Assembly: GCF_000496755.2 (NCBI RefSeq)
Contig: NZ_AYKS02000033.1
Span: 62,001 to 126,000, forward strand
Length of the DNA: 64,000 nt
From: Serratia sp. DD3
GTDB lineage: Bacteria; Pseudomonadota; Gammaproteobacteria; Enterobacterales; Enterobacteriaceae
Direction: 5' to 3'
This document shows, one piece after another, positions 1-9,596 of the stretch. The position numbers and the translations under genes were made by a program. The notes beneath the pieces are model-generated. The model did not search any database. It worked only from the letters and a program-made list of their open reading frames with translations, and was not told the DNA's origin. The first letter of the stretch is position 1. Every line of letters begins with the position of its first letter.

Positions 1-448
1 GGGCTATCTCCACCCGGCGGCGTTCACCACCGGAGAGTGACTGGCCCAGGTTGTCACGCAGATGAGAGATATGGAACTCTTCCATCAACTCAACGGCGCG
101 ATCATCGCGCTGCTCATGTGTGAGGTCAGAGCGGATCTCTAACACCGCCATCAAATTATTGTAAACACTCAATCGACGAAAGATTGAGGCTTCCTGAGGC
201 AGGTAGCCAATGCCACGGCGGGCACGAGCATGCAGCGGCAAAATACTGATGTCTTCGTCATCGATCACAATGCGCCCGGCATCACGCTGAACGATACCGA
301 CCACCATATAAAATGTGGTGGTTTTACCTGCACCATTTGGCCCTAATAGACCGACAATTTCGCCAGATTTCACTTTCAGACTGACGTCTTCAACGACTTT
401 ACGGCCTTTATAGGCTTTCGCCAGATTTTCTGCGATGAGTGTTGCCAT
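1..448 (-). CDS. lptB: LPS transport ATPase LptB (partial, C-terminus beyond window)
   Basis: ABC-type ATPase that powers extraction of lipopolysaccharide from the inner membrane by LptFG and its transfer along the LptC-LptA bridge. The visible product starts [13 protein letters not shown]. It has a Walker A motif GPNGAGKT at about residues 36-43, a Q-loop region (YLPQEASIF) and the start of the signature motif LSGGERRR close to the window edge. Walker B and the H-loop lie outside. The gene reads out of the window at base 1, so only about 149 codons are present. The stop of lptC-lptA upstream is only a few bases away, consistent with the lptCAB operon. Confidence 0.95.
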   Translation of the reverse strand, partial: MATLIAENLAKAYKGRKVVEDVSLKVKSGEIVGLLGPNGAGKTTTFYMVVGIVQRDAGRIVIDDEDISILPLHARARRGIGYLPQEASIFRRLSVYNNLMAVLEIRSDLTHEQRDDRAVELMEEFHISHLRDNLGQSLSGGERRRVEIA

Positions 449-454
449 AGATGA

Positions 455-994
455 TTAGTTACTCTTCTTTTGAGCGTTTTTGTCTTGCAACTGTGATGGG
501 ACCAACACGGTGGTCACGCGTCGGCCTTTATCGCTAAACGCCTGCATCTGTTGTTGCTGCACCAGGTATGTAATACGATCCCCCTGAACGTTGCTGTCAA
601 GCTGTTCAAGGAAAGCATTACCCGTCAGTGTCACCAATTGGATTGCAACATCATAACGCACTTTCTGCGCATGGCCTTTCACCAGTTTGCCATCGTCCTG
701 CATCTGCTGGAAGGTGACGGGGTTACCGAACGCCTCAATAAAGGTTTTGTTCTGATCACCGTCAGGACGAGTCACCACCACTTTATCGGCTTTGATCTCA
801 ATCGTCCCTTGCCTGATCACCACCTCATCAGTAAAGGTGCTGACATTGGTTTGCATATCCAGTGACTGTTTCAACGAATTGATGTTGATCGGTTGATCAG
901 CGTCAGATTTCAACGCTAATGCTGACGTGCTGGCGGTTAAAACCAGGCTGACGATCAATAGATTACGGAGTTGTGTTTTTACTTGGAATTTCAT
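455..994 (-). CDS. lptA: LPS transport periplasmic bridge protein LptA
   Basis: Periplasmic OstA-fold protein that polymerises into the bridge carrying LPS from LptC to LptD. The product is 179 residues with an N-terminal signal peptide (MKFQVK start, hydrophobic LLIVSLVLTAS, likely cleavage after SALA). The conserved segments TQGTIEI-like, ADKVVVTRPDG, QMQDDGK and VTTVLVPSQLQDKN match the enterobacterial family along its length. An upstream in-frame ATG would add seven residues, but the MKF start is the family start and gives a clean signal peptide. The gene starts inside the end of lptC (32-base overlap) and ends six bases before lptB, which implies translational coupling. Confidence 0.95.
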   Translation of the reverse strand: MKFQVKTQLRNLLIVSLVLTASTSALALKSDADQPININSLKQSLDMQTNVSTFTDEVVIRQGTIEIKADKVVVTRPDGDQNKTFIEAFGNPVTFQQMQDDGKLVKGHAQKVRYDVAIQLVTLTGNAFLEQLDSNVQGDRITYLVQQQQMQAFSDKGRRVTTVLVPSQLQDKNAQKKSN

Positions 995-1541
995 AGTTGG
1001 TCTTAACCTTATCAATCAGCTCAGCGGTTTTTTCCCGCAGATTGCCACGCATTCTCATTCCGTTAGAGGTAAAATTCGCCCCGAACAGCGTCACTTCATC
1101 ATCGGAAGAAACATCTTGGGTTATCAGATTAATCTGAGCATTATCTGTTTTGATTTTTTCCAATTGCGAGGTCGTCGTCAAACTGTTCACCTCAACGTTA
1201 CCATACAGATACAGCATACGATCTTTGGTCAACTTGGCACGATCTGCACGTACTGACCAAGTAGCCAGCGCATTAGTATCAAATAACGTCATCACCGGTT
1301 GAGTAAACCAGGTTACTTCATCCTCGGTGTAATGATTAACCTCTTCTGCCACCAGTTTATAGCTCAACTTACCTTCTGGGTTATAAACCACCGTCACCGT
1401 ATGTTGACTCTGATAAGTCGGCATCTGATTATTGACCGGCATGGTGCCACTGTCATGGCTAACCTCAGTCATATTCCAGCCGATCAACGCCAGCACAATC
1501 ACCAATAAAATAAGGGTGATACCCAATTTGGCTCTACTCAT
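963..1541 (-). CDS. lptC: LPS export protein LptC
   Basis: Bitopic inner-membrane protein that receives LPS from LptB2FG and passes it to LptA. The product has 192 residues, close to the usual 191. One transmembrane helix (about residues 7-24, LGITLILLVIVLALIGW) is followed by a periplasmic beta-jellyroll with the conserved VVYNPEGKLSY, WFTQPVMTLFD, LTKDRMLYLYGNVEVN and DNAQINLITQDV stretches. The start ATG overlaps the kdsC stop in an ATGA arrangement, and the 3' end overlaps lptA. It is part of the kdsD-kdsC-lptC-lptA-lptB run. Confidence 0.95.
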   Translation of the reverse strand: MSRAKLGITLILLVIVLALIGWNMTEVSHDSGTMPVNNQMPTYQSQHTVTVVYNPEGKLSYKLVAEEVNHYTEDEVTWFTQPVMTLFDTNALATWSVRADRAKLTKDRMLYLYGNVEVNSLTTTSQLEKIKTDNAQINLITQDVSSDDEVTLFGANFTSNGMRMRGNLREKTAELIDKVKTNYEIPSKNTTP

Positions 1542-2092
1542 ATCGACAGCCCTTTGGCGCCCTCCAGCTTATTTTGGGCCAGAAGGATCAAATCGCACAA
1601 TTCACGAACGGCCCCACGCCCACCCGCAATGCGGGTGACATAATGAGCCCGCGGCAACAGCAGAGGATGAGCATCCGCCACCGCCACTGCCAACCCTACC
1701 TGGGCCATGACCGGCCAGTCGATCAGATCATCGCCAATATAAGCAATCTCTTCCGGCACCATTGATAGTTTATCCAACAGTTCCCGGAAGGCCAAAAGCT
1801 TATCGGACTGCCCTTGATACAGGTGTGTAATATCCAGCGTTTTTGCCCGGTCTTCCAACAATTTAGCTGAGCGACCTGTAATGATAGCCACTTCGATACC
1901 GGATGTTTTCAGGCAGCGGATACCGTAGCCATCGCGCACATTGAAGACTTTCAGCTCTTCACCCTGGTTGCCCATATAGATAAAACCATCTGATAGTACA
2001 CCGTCAACATCACAAATCAGCATACGGATCTTACCGGCACGCGCCATTACGTCTTCAGTTACCGGCCCGTAGCAGGTTTCAACCAAACTCAT
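1538..2092 (-). CDS. kdsC: 3-deoxy-D-manno-octulosonate-8-phosphatase KdsC
   Basis: HAD-superfamily phosphatase (C0 type, no cap domain) that dephosphorylates KDO-8-phosphate in the cytoplasm to give KDO for the LPS inner core. The 184-residue product carries the HAD motif I DVDGVLSDG at residues 28-36 with both catalytic aspartates. Motif II lies in AIITGRS, and motif III in YIGDDLIDWPVM. The C-terminal tail GRGAVRELCDLIL is typical of KdsC. It lies 17 bases after kdsD, the enzyme two steps earlier in the pathway, and overlaps lptC by four bases. Confidence 0.96.
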   Translation of the reverse strand: MSLVETCYGPVTEDVMARAGKIRMLICDVDGVLSDGFIYMGNQGEELKVFNVRDGYGIRCLKTSGIEVAIITGRSAKLLEDRAKTLDITHLYQGQSDKLLAFRELLDKLSMVPEEIAYIGDDLIDWPVMAQVGLAVAVADAHPLLLPRAHYVTRIAGGRGAVRELCDLILLAQNKLEGAKGLSI

Positions 2093-2109
2093 TCAGTTCG
2101 TTCCTTGTA

Positions 2110-3096
2110 TTAAACGACGCCAGCACGCAGCATATCATGCATATGTACCACACCCAGCAATTGGTCGCCATCAGCAACCAGCACTGCAGTAATATGGCGT
2201 TGTTGCATCAGGTTAAGCGCATCAACCGCCAACATGTTTGGCCGCACTCGAATACCCCCTGAGGTCATGACATCAGCGATCTTGGCATTGTTGAGATCAA
2301 TACCCATATCGAACACCCGACGTAAGTCACCATCAGTAAAGATACCAGCAATTTTCATCAGGTCATTGCAGACAGCAGTCATACCCATATTTTTACGCGT
2401 AATTTCCAGCAAGGCATCTCGCAAGGAAGCTTCTGCACTGACGTGTGGCATCTCATCACCGGTGTGCATAATATCACTAACGCGTAACAACAGACGACGC
2501 CCTAAAGCCCCACCTGGATGAGACAAGGCAAAATCCTCCGGCGTAAACCCACGGGCTTTCAGCAATGCGACTGCCAAAGCATCCCCCATCACCAGCGTGG
2601 CGGTGGTACTGGTGGTGGGTGCCAAACCCAGCGGACAAGCTTCCTGCGGGATCTTGATGCAAAGGTGGACATCGGCAGCTTTACCCATGGCACTTTCCGG
2701 GTTGCTGGTCATGCAAATTAGCCGGATCTGCAGGCGTTTTAAGACCGGAATCAATGCCAGAATCTCATTAGACTCACCGGAATTAGAGATAGCCAACACA
2801 ATGTCCTGTGCTGAGACCATGCCAAGATCACCGTGGCTGGCTTCCGCCGGGTGTACAAAAAACGCCGGAGTGCCGGTACTGGCCAAGGTAGCGGCAATTT
2901 TGTTGCCAATATGGCCGGATTTGCCTATCCCCATCACCACCACTTTACCACTGCATCCGGCAATCGCTTCACAAGCGCGGGTAAAATCCCCATCAATATA
3001 CTGCTCAAGTTGAGCCAGACCTTCGCGTTCAATTTGTAGTACTTCTTTGCCGGCCTGCTGAAAATCAAAACCTGGTTGCAACTGGATAGATGACAT
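2110..3096 (-). CDS. kdsD: D-arabinose 5-phosphate isomerase KdsD
   Basis: Interconverts ribulose-5-phosphate and arabinose-5-phosphate, the first committed precursor of KDO. The product has 328 residues when started at MSSIQLQPGFDF, which matches the family start; an ATG four codons upstream is possible. An N-terminal SIS domain is visible (GKSGHIGNKIAATLASTGTPAF, HPAEASHGDLGM, ISNSGESNE). Two C-terminal CBS domains follow (SDIMHTGDEMPHV onward, and IADVMTSGGIRVRPN onward). It is probably the first gene of the KDO/LPS-export run, with a 64-base gap from yrbG. Confidence 0.95.
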   Translation of the reverse strand: MSSIQLQPGFDFQQAGKEVLQIEREGLAQLEQYIDGDFTRACEAIAGCSGKVVVMGIGKSGHIGNKIAATLASTGTPAFFVHPAEASHGDLGMVSAQDIVLAISNSGESNEILALIPVLKRLQIRLICMTSNPESAMGKAADVHLCIKIPQEACPLGLAPTTSTTATLVMGDALAVALLKARGFTPEDFALSHPGGALGRRLLLRVSDIMHTGDEMPHVSAEASLRDALLEITRKNMGMTAVCNDLMKIAGIFTDGDLRRVFDMGIDLNNAKIADVMTSGGIRVRPNMLAVDALNLMQQRHITAVLVADGDQLLGVVHMHDMLRAGVV

Positions 3097-3160
3097 ACAC
3101 ATTCCCATCGATTTTTACCCGCTATCCGTCAGGAACGGCGGTATTGGCTCTCTCTTGGTG

Positions 3161-4147
3161 CTATAGGACAAAGCCATATGAACTGAAAGGGTTGAAAAAC
3201 AGCACTGCAAGATACGTAATAAATCCACATAATAACAGAGCCCCCGCCAGATGACCGATACGATGTTTGCGACCAATACAAAGGACGGTAAGCAACATGC
3301 TGGCGGTCAACATCACCCAGTAATCGCGCTGGAAAGCCGCAGGATCAATACTGCCCGGTGACAACAGCGCCGGGATACCCAACACAATGACGGTGTTAAA
3401 AATATTTGACCCGATGATATTACCGACGGCCATATCATCTTCGCCTTTTAATGCACCGGCGATAGATGTCGCCAGTTCAGGTAGGCTGGTACCAATCGCC
3501 ACCACGGTCAGGCCAACCACCAATTCACTCATATCAAAGTAATGCGCAATCACTGTGGCATTATCAATCACCATTTTTGACGACAGTGGCAGGATAACAA
3601 AGGCCAGAATCAACCAGAGTATCGCGACGGTACTGCTGCTATCTTGTGGCAACTCTGACAGTTGTTCTACTGTCAGTCTATCGTTGCCCTCGCGCTGCGC
3701 CAACCTGGCGATTTTCAGCATCAGCAGGATAAATCCCGCCGCTGCAAGCAACAACACCACGCCATCCAACCGACTCAGGGTATGATTCATCAGGACAAAG
3801 CCACATAACAGTGTGACCGCTAACAGCAACGGCAGTTCACGCCGCAATACCTCAGAATGTACAGCCAAAGGATGGATAAGCGCTGCACCCCCAACAATCA
3901 ATAAGATATTGACGATATTCGACCCTAAAACGTTACCGACAGCCATATCTGGCTGCCCATTCAACGCAGCAGTGACCGAAACGAGCAATTCCGGCAACGA
4001 AGTACCGATACCGACAATAGTCATGCCAATAATCAGTGGTGGGACACCCAGGGAACGGCTGATGACCGCCGCGCCATACACCAACCTATCTGCCCCATAC
4101 ACCAATAAAAATAAACCAACAATTAACAACACTACCGCGAAAAACAT
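3161..4147 (-). CDS. yrbG: Na+/Ca2+ exchanger-family inner-membrane protein YrbG
   Basis: Member of the CaCA cation/calcium exchanger family. In Escherichia it is the conserved neighbour of kdsD, but its physiological substrate is not settled. The 328-residue product is almost wholly hydrophobic, with about ten membrane segments. It contains the two inverted alpha-repeats that mark the family: GIGTSLPE at residues 46-53 and AIGTSLPE at 217-224, each followed by an acidic-glycine stretch (GQPDMAVGNVLGSN and GEDDMAVGNIIGSN). The polar loop between the halves is at about 148-172. It is divergent from mlaF across a 485-base gap. Confidence 0.9.
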   Translation of the reverse strand: MFFAVVLLIVGLFLLVYGADRLVYGAAVISRSLGVPPLIIGMTIVGIGTSLPELLVSVTAALNGQPDMAVGNVLGSNIVNILLIVGGAALIHPLAVHSEVLRRELPLLLAVTLLCGFVLMNHTLSRLDGVVLLLAAAGFILLMLKIARLAQREGNDRLTVEQLSELPQDSSSTVAILWLILAFVILPLSSKMVIDNATVIAHYFDMSELVVGLTVVAIGTSLPELATSIAGALKGEDDMAVGNIIGSNIFNTVIVLGIPALLSPGSIDPAAFQRDYWVMLTASMLLTVLCIGRKHRIGHLAGALLLCGFITYLAVLFFNPFSSYGFVL

Positions 4148-4632
4148 TCAGCGTCCTTTATTGGGTATACTTGCCACTCTTCAAGTCTCAGATGCGTTGG
4201 CTGTCGCTTGAATCAATTTGGGTACCAATACCGTAATAACCCGATTATTTACTGCTCATCGTCAGCAATGATCGAGCAACAGAGGTGTTAAATGGCGAAA
4301 AGTTAAACAATTTGATTATTTTGCGTTATTGCTTAATTTTGACCGTCTGGGGACAAAAAGTAAAACTAATGACATCATGGGTAGCGAAATAGCGCTATTT
4401 TTTTGTAAAAATAGAGTCCATCGTGCGCATAACAGGATGACAGCTCGCTTCAGGACAAAACGCCAGGCGTTTTTTAACAGCGATAGCACTGGCCACTGGT
4501 GGCTGAGGCCTCAATTGAGCCAAGTAACGCGGCAAACGAGTTTACCCTCCTGCAATTTGCCGGGGAACAAGATATATTGCTTTGCTGGCACCCAGTGATT
4601 TGGCAAACATGACCTGTACAGGATCAACAAAC
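4148..4632. other. Intergenic region between divergent yrbG and mlaF
   Basis: No credible gene is present. Promoters for both the yrbG/kds/lpt run and the mla operon should lie here, but I could not pick a convincing sigma-70 pair by eye. The yrbG-proximal part (about 4165-4223) resembles a dispersed intergenic repeat and is listed separately. The mlaF ribosome site AGGA at 4619-4622 lies about ten bases before its ATG. Confidence 0.5.
4165..4223. repeat. Candidate dispersed intergenic repeat
   Basis: The segment GGTATACTTGCCACTCTTCA followed by TCTCAGATGCGTTGGCTG has the look of a short repeat I associate with intergenic regions of Yersinia/Serratia-type genomes (a GGTATAC ... TTCAAG ... 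GCGTTGGC pattern). That link is from memory and needs a genome-wide count. Its end (TCGCTTGAATCA then TTGGG, 4204-4221) recurs almost unchanged at 27513-27530 inside the accessory island, which supports a multi-copy origin. Confidence 0.35.
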
Positions 4633-5448
4633 ATGTATCAGAAGGCAGAGAATGTGGTCGAAGTGCGCAATATGTGTTTTTCACGTGGCGATCGGCTGAT
4701 ATTTGAAGACATCAATCTGACCGTTCCTCGTGGTAAGGTAACGGCCATCATGGGGCCATCCGGTATCGGTAAAACAACACTGCTGCGTTTGATCGGTGGC
4801 CAACTGGTTCCTGACAGTGGTGAAATCTGGTTTGATGGTGACAACATTCCCGCCTTATCCCGCCATCAACTCTATGAATCGCGCAAAAAGATGAGCATGT
4901 TATTTCAATCCGGGGCACTATTTACCGACCTGACCGTATTTGAAAACGTCGCGTTCCCGCTGCGTGAGCATAGTTGTCTGCCGGAACCGATTCTGCGCAG
5001 CACAGTCATGATGAAGTTAGAGGCAGTTGGGCTACGTGGCGCGGCAGATCTGATGCCTAATGAACTTTCCGGTGGTATGGCACGGCGTGCAGCCCTAGCT
5101 CGGGCTATCGCGTTGGATCCAGAAATGATCATGTTCGATGAACCTTTCGTTGGTCAGGATCCCATCACCATGGGAGTATTAGTGAAACTGATCGCGGAAC
5201 TGAATCATGCGCTAGGCGTCACCTGTATCGTGGTCTCACATGATGTACCGGAAGTGTTAAGTATTGCAGATTACGCTTATATCGTCGCGGACCACCATGT
5301 GATTGCCGAAGGATCACCACAGCAATTGCAAAGCAATCCAGACCCCCGTGTACGTCAATTTCTGGATGGTATTGCTGATGGGCCTGTGCCATTCCGTTAC
5401 CCCGCAGGTGATTATCTGAGCGAACTTTTAGGGGAAGGGAGAAAATAA
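4633..5448 (+). CDS. mlaF: Phospholipid transport ATPase MlaF
   Basis: ATPase of the MlaFEDB complex that moves phospholipids between the inner membrane and the periplasmic carrier MlaC to keep the outer membrane asymmetric. The 271-residue product has Walker A GPSGIGKT at 41-48, ABC signature LSGGM at 145-149, Walker B MIMFDEP at 165-171 and the H-loop in VVSHDVPEV. The C-terminal extension ([20 protein letters not shown]) is the part that contacts MlaB in the known complex. The start MYQKAENVV was chosen because it matches the family length and has an AGGA site; a longer in-frame reading from 4582 is less likely. It is first in mlaFEDCB. Confidence 0.95.
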   Translation: MYQKAENVVEVRNMCFSRGDRLIFEDINLTVPRGKVTAIMGPSGIGKTTLLRLIGGQLVPDSGEIWFDGDNIPALSRHQLYESRKKMSMLFQSGALFTDLTVFENVAFPLREHSCLPEPILRSTVMMKLEAVGLRGAADLMPNELSGGMARRAALARAIALDPEMIMFDEPFVGQDPITMGVLVKLIAELNHALGVTCIVVSHDVPEVLSIADYAYIVADHHVIAEGSPQQLQSNPDPRVRQFLDGIADGPVPFRYPAGDYLSELLGEGRK

Positions 5449-5452
5449 CCTC

Positions 5453-6235
5453 ATGTTTTTACAGGCGTTGGCGTCATTAGGACGTCGTGGCATCAATACC
5501 AGTGCCTCTTTGGGACGCGCCGGACTGATGCTGTTTCACGCACTGGTCGGTCGCCCCGAGCCACGCCGACAGTGGCCGCTGTTGCTTAAACAGCTGTATA
5601 GCGTTGGCGTTCAATCACTGTTGATCATCATGGTTTCCGGTGTCTTTATCGGCATGGTTTTAGGGCTGCAAGGCTATTTGGTACTGACCACCTATAGCGC
5701 AGAAGCCAGTCTGGGTATGATGGTGGCATTATCGTTACTGCGTGAACTGGGGCCAGTGGTTACCGCCCTGTTGTTCGCTGGCCGTGCAGGCTCTGCACTA
5801 ACGGCTGAAATTGGCTTAATGAAAGCCACTGAGCAGATCTCCAGCCTGGAAATGATGGCCGTTGACCCACTCCGGCGTATTGTGGCTCCACGTTTTTGGG
5901 CTGGCCTGATCAGCATGCCGCTACTGACAATGATTTTTGTGGCTGTCGGTATCTGGGGAGGCTCCATCGTCGGTGTCGATTGGAAAGGGATCGACAGTGG
6001 TTTCTTCTGGTCAGCCATGCAAGAGGCGGTTGAATGGCGTAAAGATTTACTCAACTGTCTGATTAAGAGTGTGGTGTTTGCGATTACCGTGACCTGGATT
6101 GCGATTTTCAATGGCTATGATGCGATACCGACTTCTGAAGGAATTAGTCGGGCAACGACACGTACCGTAGTACATTCGTCACTGGCGGTGTTGGGATTGG
6201 ACTTTGTGCTGACGGCACTGATGTTTGGGAATTGA
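5453..6235 (+). CDS. mlaE: Phospholipid transport permease MlaE
   Basis: Inner-membrane permease subunit of the Mla transporter (MlaE/TTG2B family). The product has 260 residues, the usual length, with an N-terminal amphipathic segment and about five transmembrane stretches. Conserved features include the [10 protein letters not shown] segment and [22 protein letters not shown], the family signature that couples to the ATPase. It starts four bases after the mlaF stop and ends five bases before mlaD. Confidence 0.95.
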   Translation: MFLQALASLGRRGINTSASLGRAGLMLFHALVGRPEPRRQWPLLLKQLYSVGVQSLLIIMVSGVFIGMVLGLQGYLVLTTYSAEASLGMMVALSLLRELGPVVTALLFAGRAGSALTAEIGLMKATEQISSLEMMAVDPLRRIVAPRFWAGLISMPLLTMIFVAVGIWGGSIVGVDWKGIDSGFFWSAMQEAVEWRKDLLNCLIKSVVFAITVTWIAIFNGYDAIPTSEGISRATTRTVVHSSLAVLGLDFVLTALMFGN

Positions 6236-6239
6236 TACA

Positions 6240-6785
6240 ATGCAAACGAAGAAGAGTGAAATCTGGGTTGGTGCGTTCATGCTAGTGGCACTGTGTGCTA
6301 TCGTCTTCCTTTGTCTCCAGGTGGCGAATATCAAATCGATCGGTAATGAACCGACCTACCGCATTTACGCCACATTCGATAATATTGGTGGTTTGAAAGT
6401 GCGTTCTCCCGTGAAAATTGGTGGGGTAGTGGTTGGCCGGGTAGCGGATATCTCTCTCAACCCGAAAACCTATACCCCTCTCGTGGCACTGGATATTCAA
6501 ACCCGCTACAACCAGATCCCGGATACCAGTTCGTTGGCCATTCGTACTTCCGGTCTGTTGGGTGAGCAATATCTGGCACTGAACGTAGGTTTTGAAGACC
6601 CTGAGATGGGCACCAGCATCTTGCAGGATGGTGGGACGCTTCAAGACACCAAGTCAGCTATAGTTCTGGAGGATTTAATCGGCCAGTTCCTGTACAAAAG
6701 TAATACCCCGGCAAGTAGCGATAAGCCGGATACAGTAACGGAACCGGCAACTAATGCCCCTCCTCCACCCGCTAACATTCATTAA
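6240..6785 (+). CDS. mlaD: Phospholipid transport substrate-binding MCE protein MlaD
   Basis: Single-pass inner-membrane protein whose MCE domains form a hexameric pore on MlaE and hand lipid to or from MlaC. The 181-residue product has one membrane helix at about residues 8-28, then an MCE domain from about 39 to 117 ([44 protein letters not shown]). A helical segment ([10 protein letters not shown]) and a proline-rich disordered tail follow. The start [11 protein letters not shown] is the family start; an ATG-type start five codons upstream would overlap mlaE. Confidence 0.95.
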   Translation: MQTKKSEIWVGAFMLVALCAIVFLCLQVANIKSIGNEPTYRIYATFDNIGGLKVRSPVKIGGVVVGRVADISLNPKTYTPLVALDIQTRYNQIPDTSSLAIRTSGLLGEQYLALNVGFEDPEMGTSILQDGGTLQDTKSAIVLEDLIGQFLYKSNTPASSDKPDTVTEPATNAPPPPANIH

Positions 6786-6802
6786 TAATAGAGGACAACT
6801 GG

Positions 6803-7432
6803 ATGTTTAAACGTTTACTGATGATTGCTTTGTTGATGGTTGCGCCGCTGGCTAACGCAGTTGACCAAACTAATCCTTATAGCTTGATGCAAGATGCTGC
6901 GGCGAAAACCTTCACTCGCCTGACAAACGAGCAAGCAAAGATCAAGCAGGATCCTAATTACCTGCGTGCTATCGTACGTGAAGAGTTAATGCCGTTTGTT
7001 CAAATTAAGTACGCAGGTGCTCTGGTTTTGGGGCGTTATTATAAAGATGCCACCCCAGCACAGCGTGAAGCCTATTTCACCGCTTTCCAAGCGTATCTGG
7101 AACAGGCCTATGGTCAGGCACTGGCGATGTATGAAAATCAAACCTACCAGATTGATCGCCAGCAGCCCGTGGATAATGCCGATATTATTGCCATCCGTGT
7201 GACTATCATTGATAACGGAGGGCGTCCCCCGGTACGTCTGGATTTCCAATGGCGAAAGAACAGCAAGACCGGCTATTGGCAGGCCTATGATATGATTGCC
7301 GAAGGGGTGAGTATGATCACCACTAAGCAGAATGAATGGGCCGCAACGTTACGTCTTAAAGGGATTGAGGGACTGACTCAGCAACTGCAAGCGGCAGCTA
7401 AACAGCCCATTACGCTGGATCGGAAAAGCTGA
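6803..7432 (+). CDS. mlaC: Periplasmic phospholipid carrier MlaC
   Basis: Soluble periplasmic protein (Tol/MlaC family) that shuttles phospholipid between the MlaA-OmpC complex at the outer membrane and MlaFEDB at the inner membrane. The product has 209 residues with a clear signal peptide ([19 protein letters not shown], cleavage after ANA). Family hallmarks seen are [10 protein letters not shown] near the mature start, [25 protein letters not shown], and the C-terminal [17 protein letters not shown]. The stop overlaps the mlaB start. Confidence 0.95.
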   Translation: MFKRLLMIALLMVAPLANAVDQTNPYSLMQDAAAKTFTRLTNEQAKIKQDPNYLRAIVREELMPFVQIKYAGALVLGRYYKDATPAQREAYFTAFQAYLEQAYGQALAMYENQTYQIDRQQPVDNADIIAIRVTIIDNGGRPPVRLDFQWRKNSKTGYWQAYDMIAEGVSMITTKQNEWAATLRLKGIEGLTQQLQAAAKQPITLDRKS

Positions 7433-7734
7433 TGGCTGAAGCATTAAGCTGGATGTCACAACAGCAAACTTTAGTGTTGCGAGGCGAGCTTGATCGTGAA
7501 ACGTTACTGCCACTCTGGCAACAACGTGAGATACTGTTGGCGGATAAAACCGCCATTGATGTGGCTCAACTACAACGAGTCGACTCCTGTGGCTTGGCAT
7601 TATTGTTGCACTTACGCCAGCAACAGCACCTGCAAGGGGTTGAATTGAAAATTTTGGGGATCACTGAACGGTTACAAACACTGATCAATCTCTACAATTT
7701 ACAACAGATCATTCCCGTTGAAACCACTCATTAG
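7432..7734 (+). CDS. mlaB: STAS-domain Mla subunit MlaB
   Basis: Cytoplasmic STAS-domain protein that binds MlaF and is needed for assembly and activity of the transporter. The 100-residue product shows the STAS pattern: a hydrophobic strand (TLVLRGELDRETLLPLW), then IDVAQLQRVDSCGLALLLHLRQQ, where the conserved aspartate-serine sits before the helix. The start codon overlaps the mlaC stop (ATGA), the normal coupling in this operon. It is the last gene of mlaFEDCB; ibaG follows after 241 bases. Confidence 0.92.
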   Translation: MAEALSWMSQQQTLVLRGELDRETLLPLWQQREILLADKTAIDVAQLQRVDSCGLALLLHLRQQQHLQGVELKILGITERLQTLINLYNLQQIIPVETTH

Positions 7735-7816
7735 CGCTGTTTCTGCTTACAGTGAGTTACGCCAGGTTTATGCACGTTGCAACAAAAACATTAAGCGTTT
7801 TTAAACAGCTCTTGCC

Positions 7817-7845
7817 CGGCTCCCGAAGGAAATCCCCGGGAGCCG
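7817..7845. terminator. Hairpin downstream of mlaB
   Basis: A perfect 9-bp inverted repeat (CGGCTCCCG at 7817-7825 pairing with CGGGAGCCG at 7837-7845) with an 11-base loop sits 80 bases after the mlaB stop. There is no U-tract behind it, so it may be a weak terminator or an RNA-stabilising stem rather than a classical intrinsic terminator. Confidence 0.4.
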
Positions 7846-7922
7846 CGCCATAACCCTGCTGCTTAAATAACGACGGACATAGGGTCAATTGGCTGATCTC
7901 AGGGCCAATACCGAACTGAACA

Positions 7923-7979
7923 CTATACAAAACTCGATACTATACAAAACTCAATACTATACAGAACCGAATACTATGG
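7923..7979 (+). repeat. 17-bp tandem repeat running into the ibaG start
   Basis: Three 17-bp units (7923-7939, 7940-7956, 7957-7973) of the form CTATACAAAACTCAATA, followed by a truncated fourth unit CTATGG at 7974-7979. The ATG of ibaG sits exactly where the other units read ATA. Units 1 and 2 differ at one base; unit 3 has three further changes. The period is not a multiple of three. The repeat replaces any recognisable Shine-Dalgarno sequence for the ATG start. Confidence 0.85.
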
Positions 7980-8230
7980 AAAATAGCAAAATTGAAGAGG
8001 TGCTGATGAACGCATTGGCACTGGATGAAGTCCATGTTACTGGCGATGGTAGCCACTTTCAGGTGGTTGCAGTGAGCGAACAGTTCGCCACCATGAGCCG
8101 TGTCAAAAAACAGCAAGCCATCTATGCACCGCTGATGGAGTACATTGCGGATAATAGTATTCATGCTTTATCCATCAAAACGTACACCCCTGAAGAGTGG
8201 AAGCGGGATCGCAAACTCAACGGATTTTAA
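7976..8230 (+). CDS. ibaG: BolA-family iron-sulfur/acid-stress protein IbaG
   Basis: Small BolA-like protein (YrbA) that interacts with monothiol glutaredoxin and is linked to iron-sulfur handling and acid stress. The 84-residue product [14 protein letters not shown]... has the family core ([48 protein letters not shown]). The ATG at 7976 gives the normal length but has no purine-rich ribosome site, because the leader is a 17-bp tandem repeat. A TTG at 7889 preceded by AGGG (7881-7884) would open the same frame with 29 extra residues. I prefer 7976 on family length. It lies directly upstream of murA, as usual. Confidence 0.88.
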   Translation: MENSKIEEVLMNALALDEVHVTGDGSHFQVVAVSEQFATMSRVKKQQAIYAPLMEYIADNSIHALSIKTYTPEEWKRDRKLNGF

Positions 8231-8264
8231 GGCTGTTTGCCGCTAGGCAGGCAGCTCAGAATAG

Positions 8265-9542
<1,278 letters not shown>

Positions 9543-9555
9543 TAGATTTGTCATG

Positions 9556-9581
9556 ATCGGGGCTCACCCACATGCCCCGAT
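9556..9581. terminator. Hairpin between convergent murA and degS
   Basis: An 8-bp perfect inverted repeat (ATCGGGGC at 9556-9563, GCCCCGAT at 9574-9581) lies between the murA stop and the degS stop, where a bidirectional terminator is expected. No strong U-tract is visible on either strand. Confidence 0.45.
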
Positions 9582-9596
9582 GCAACAAACAAACGT

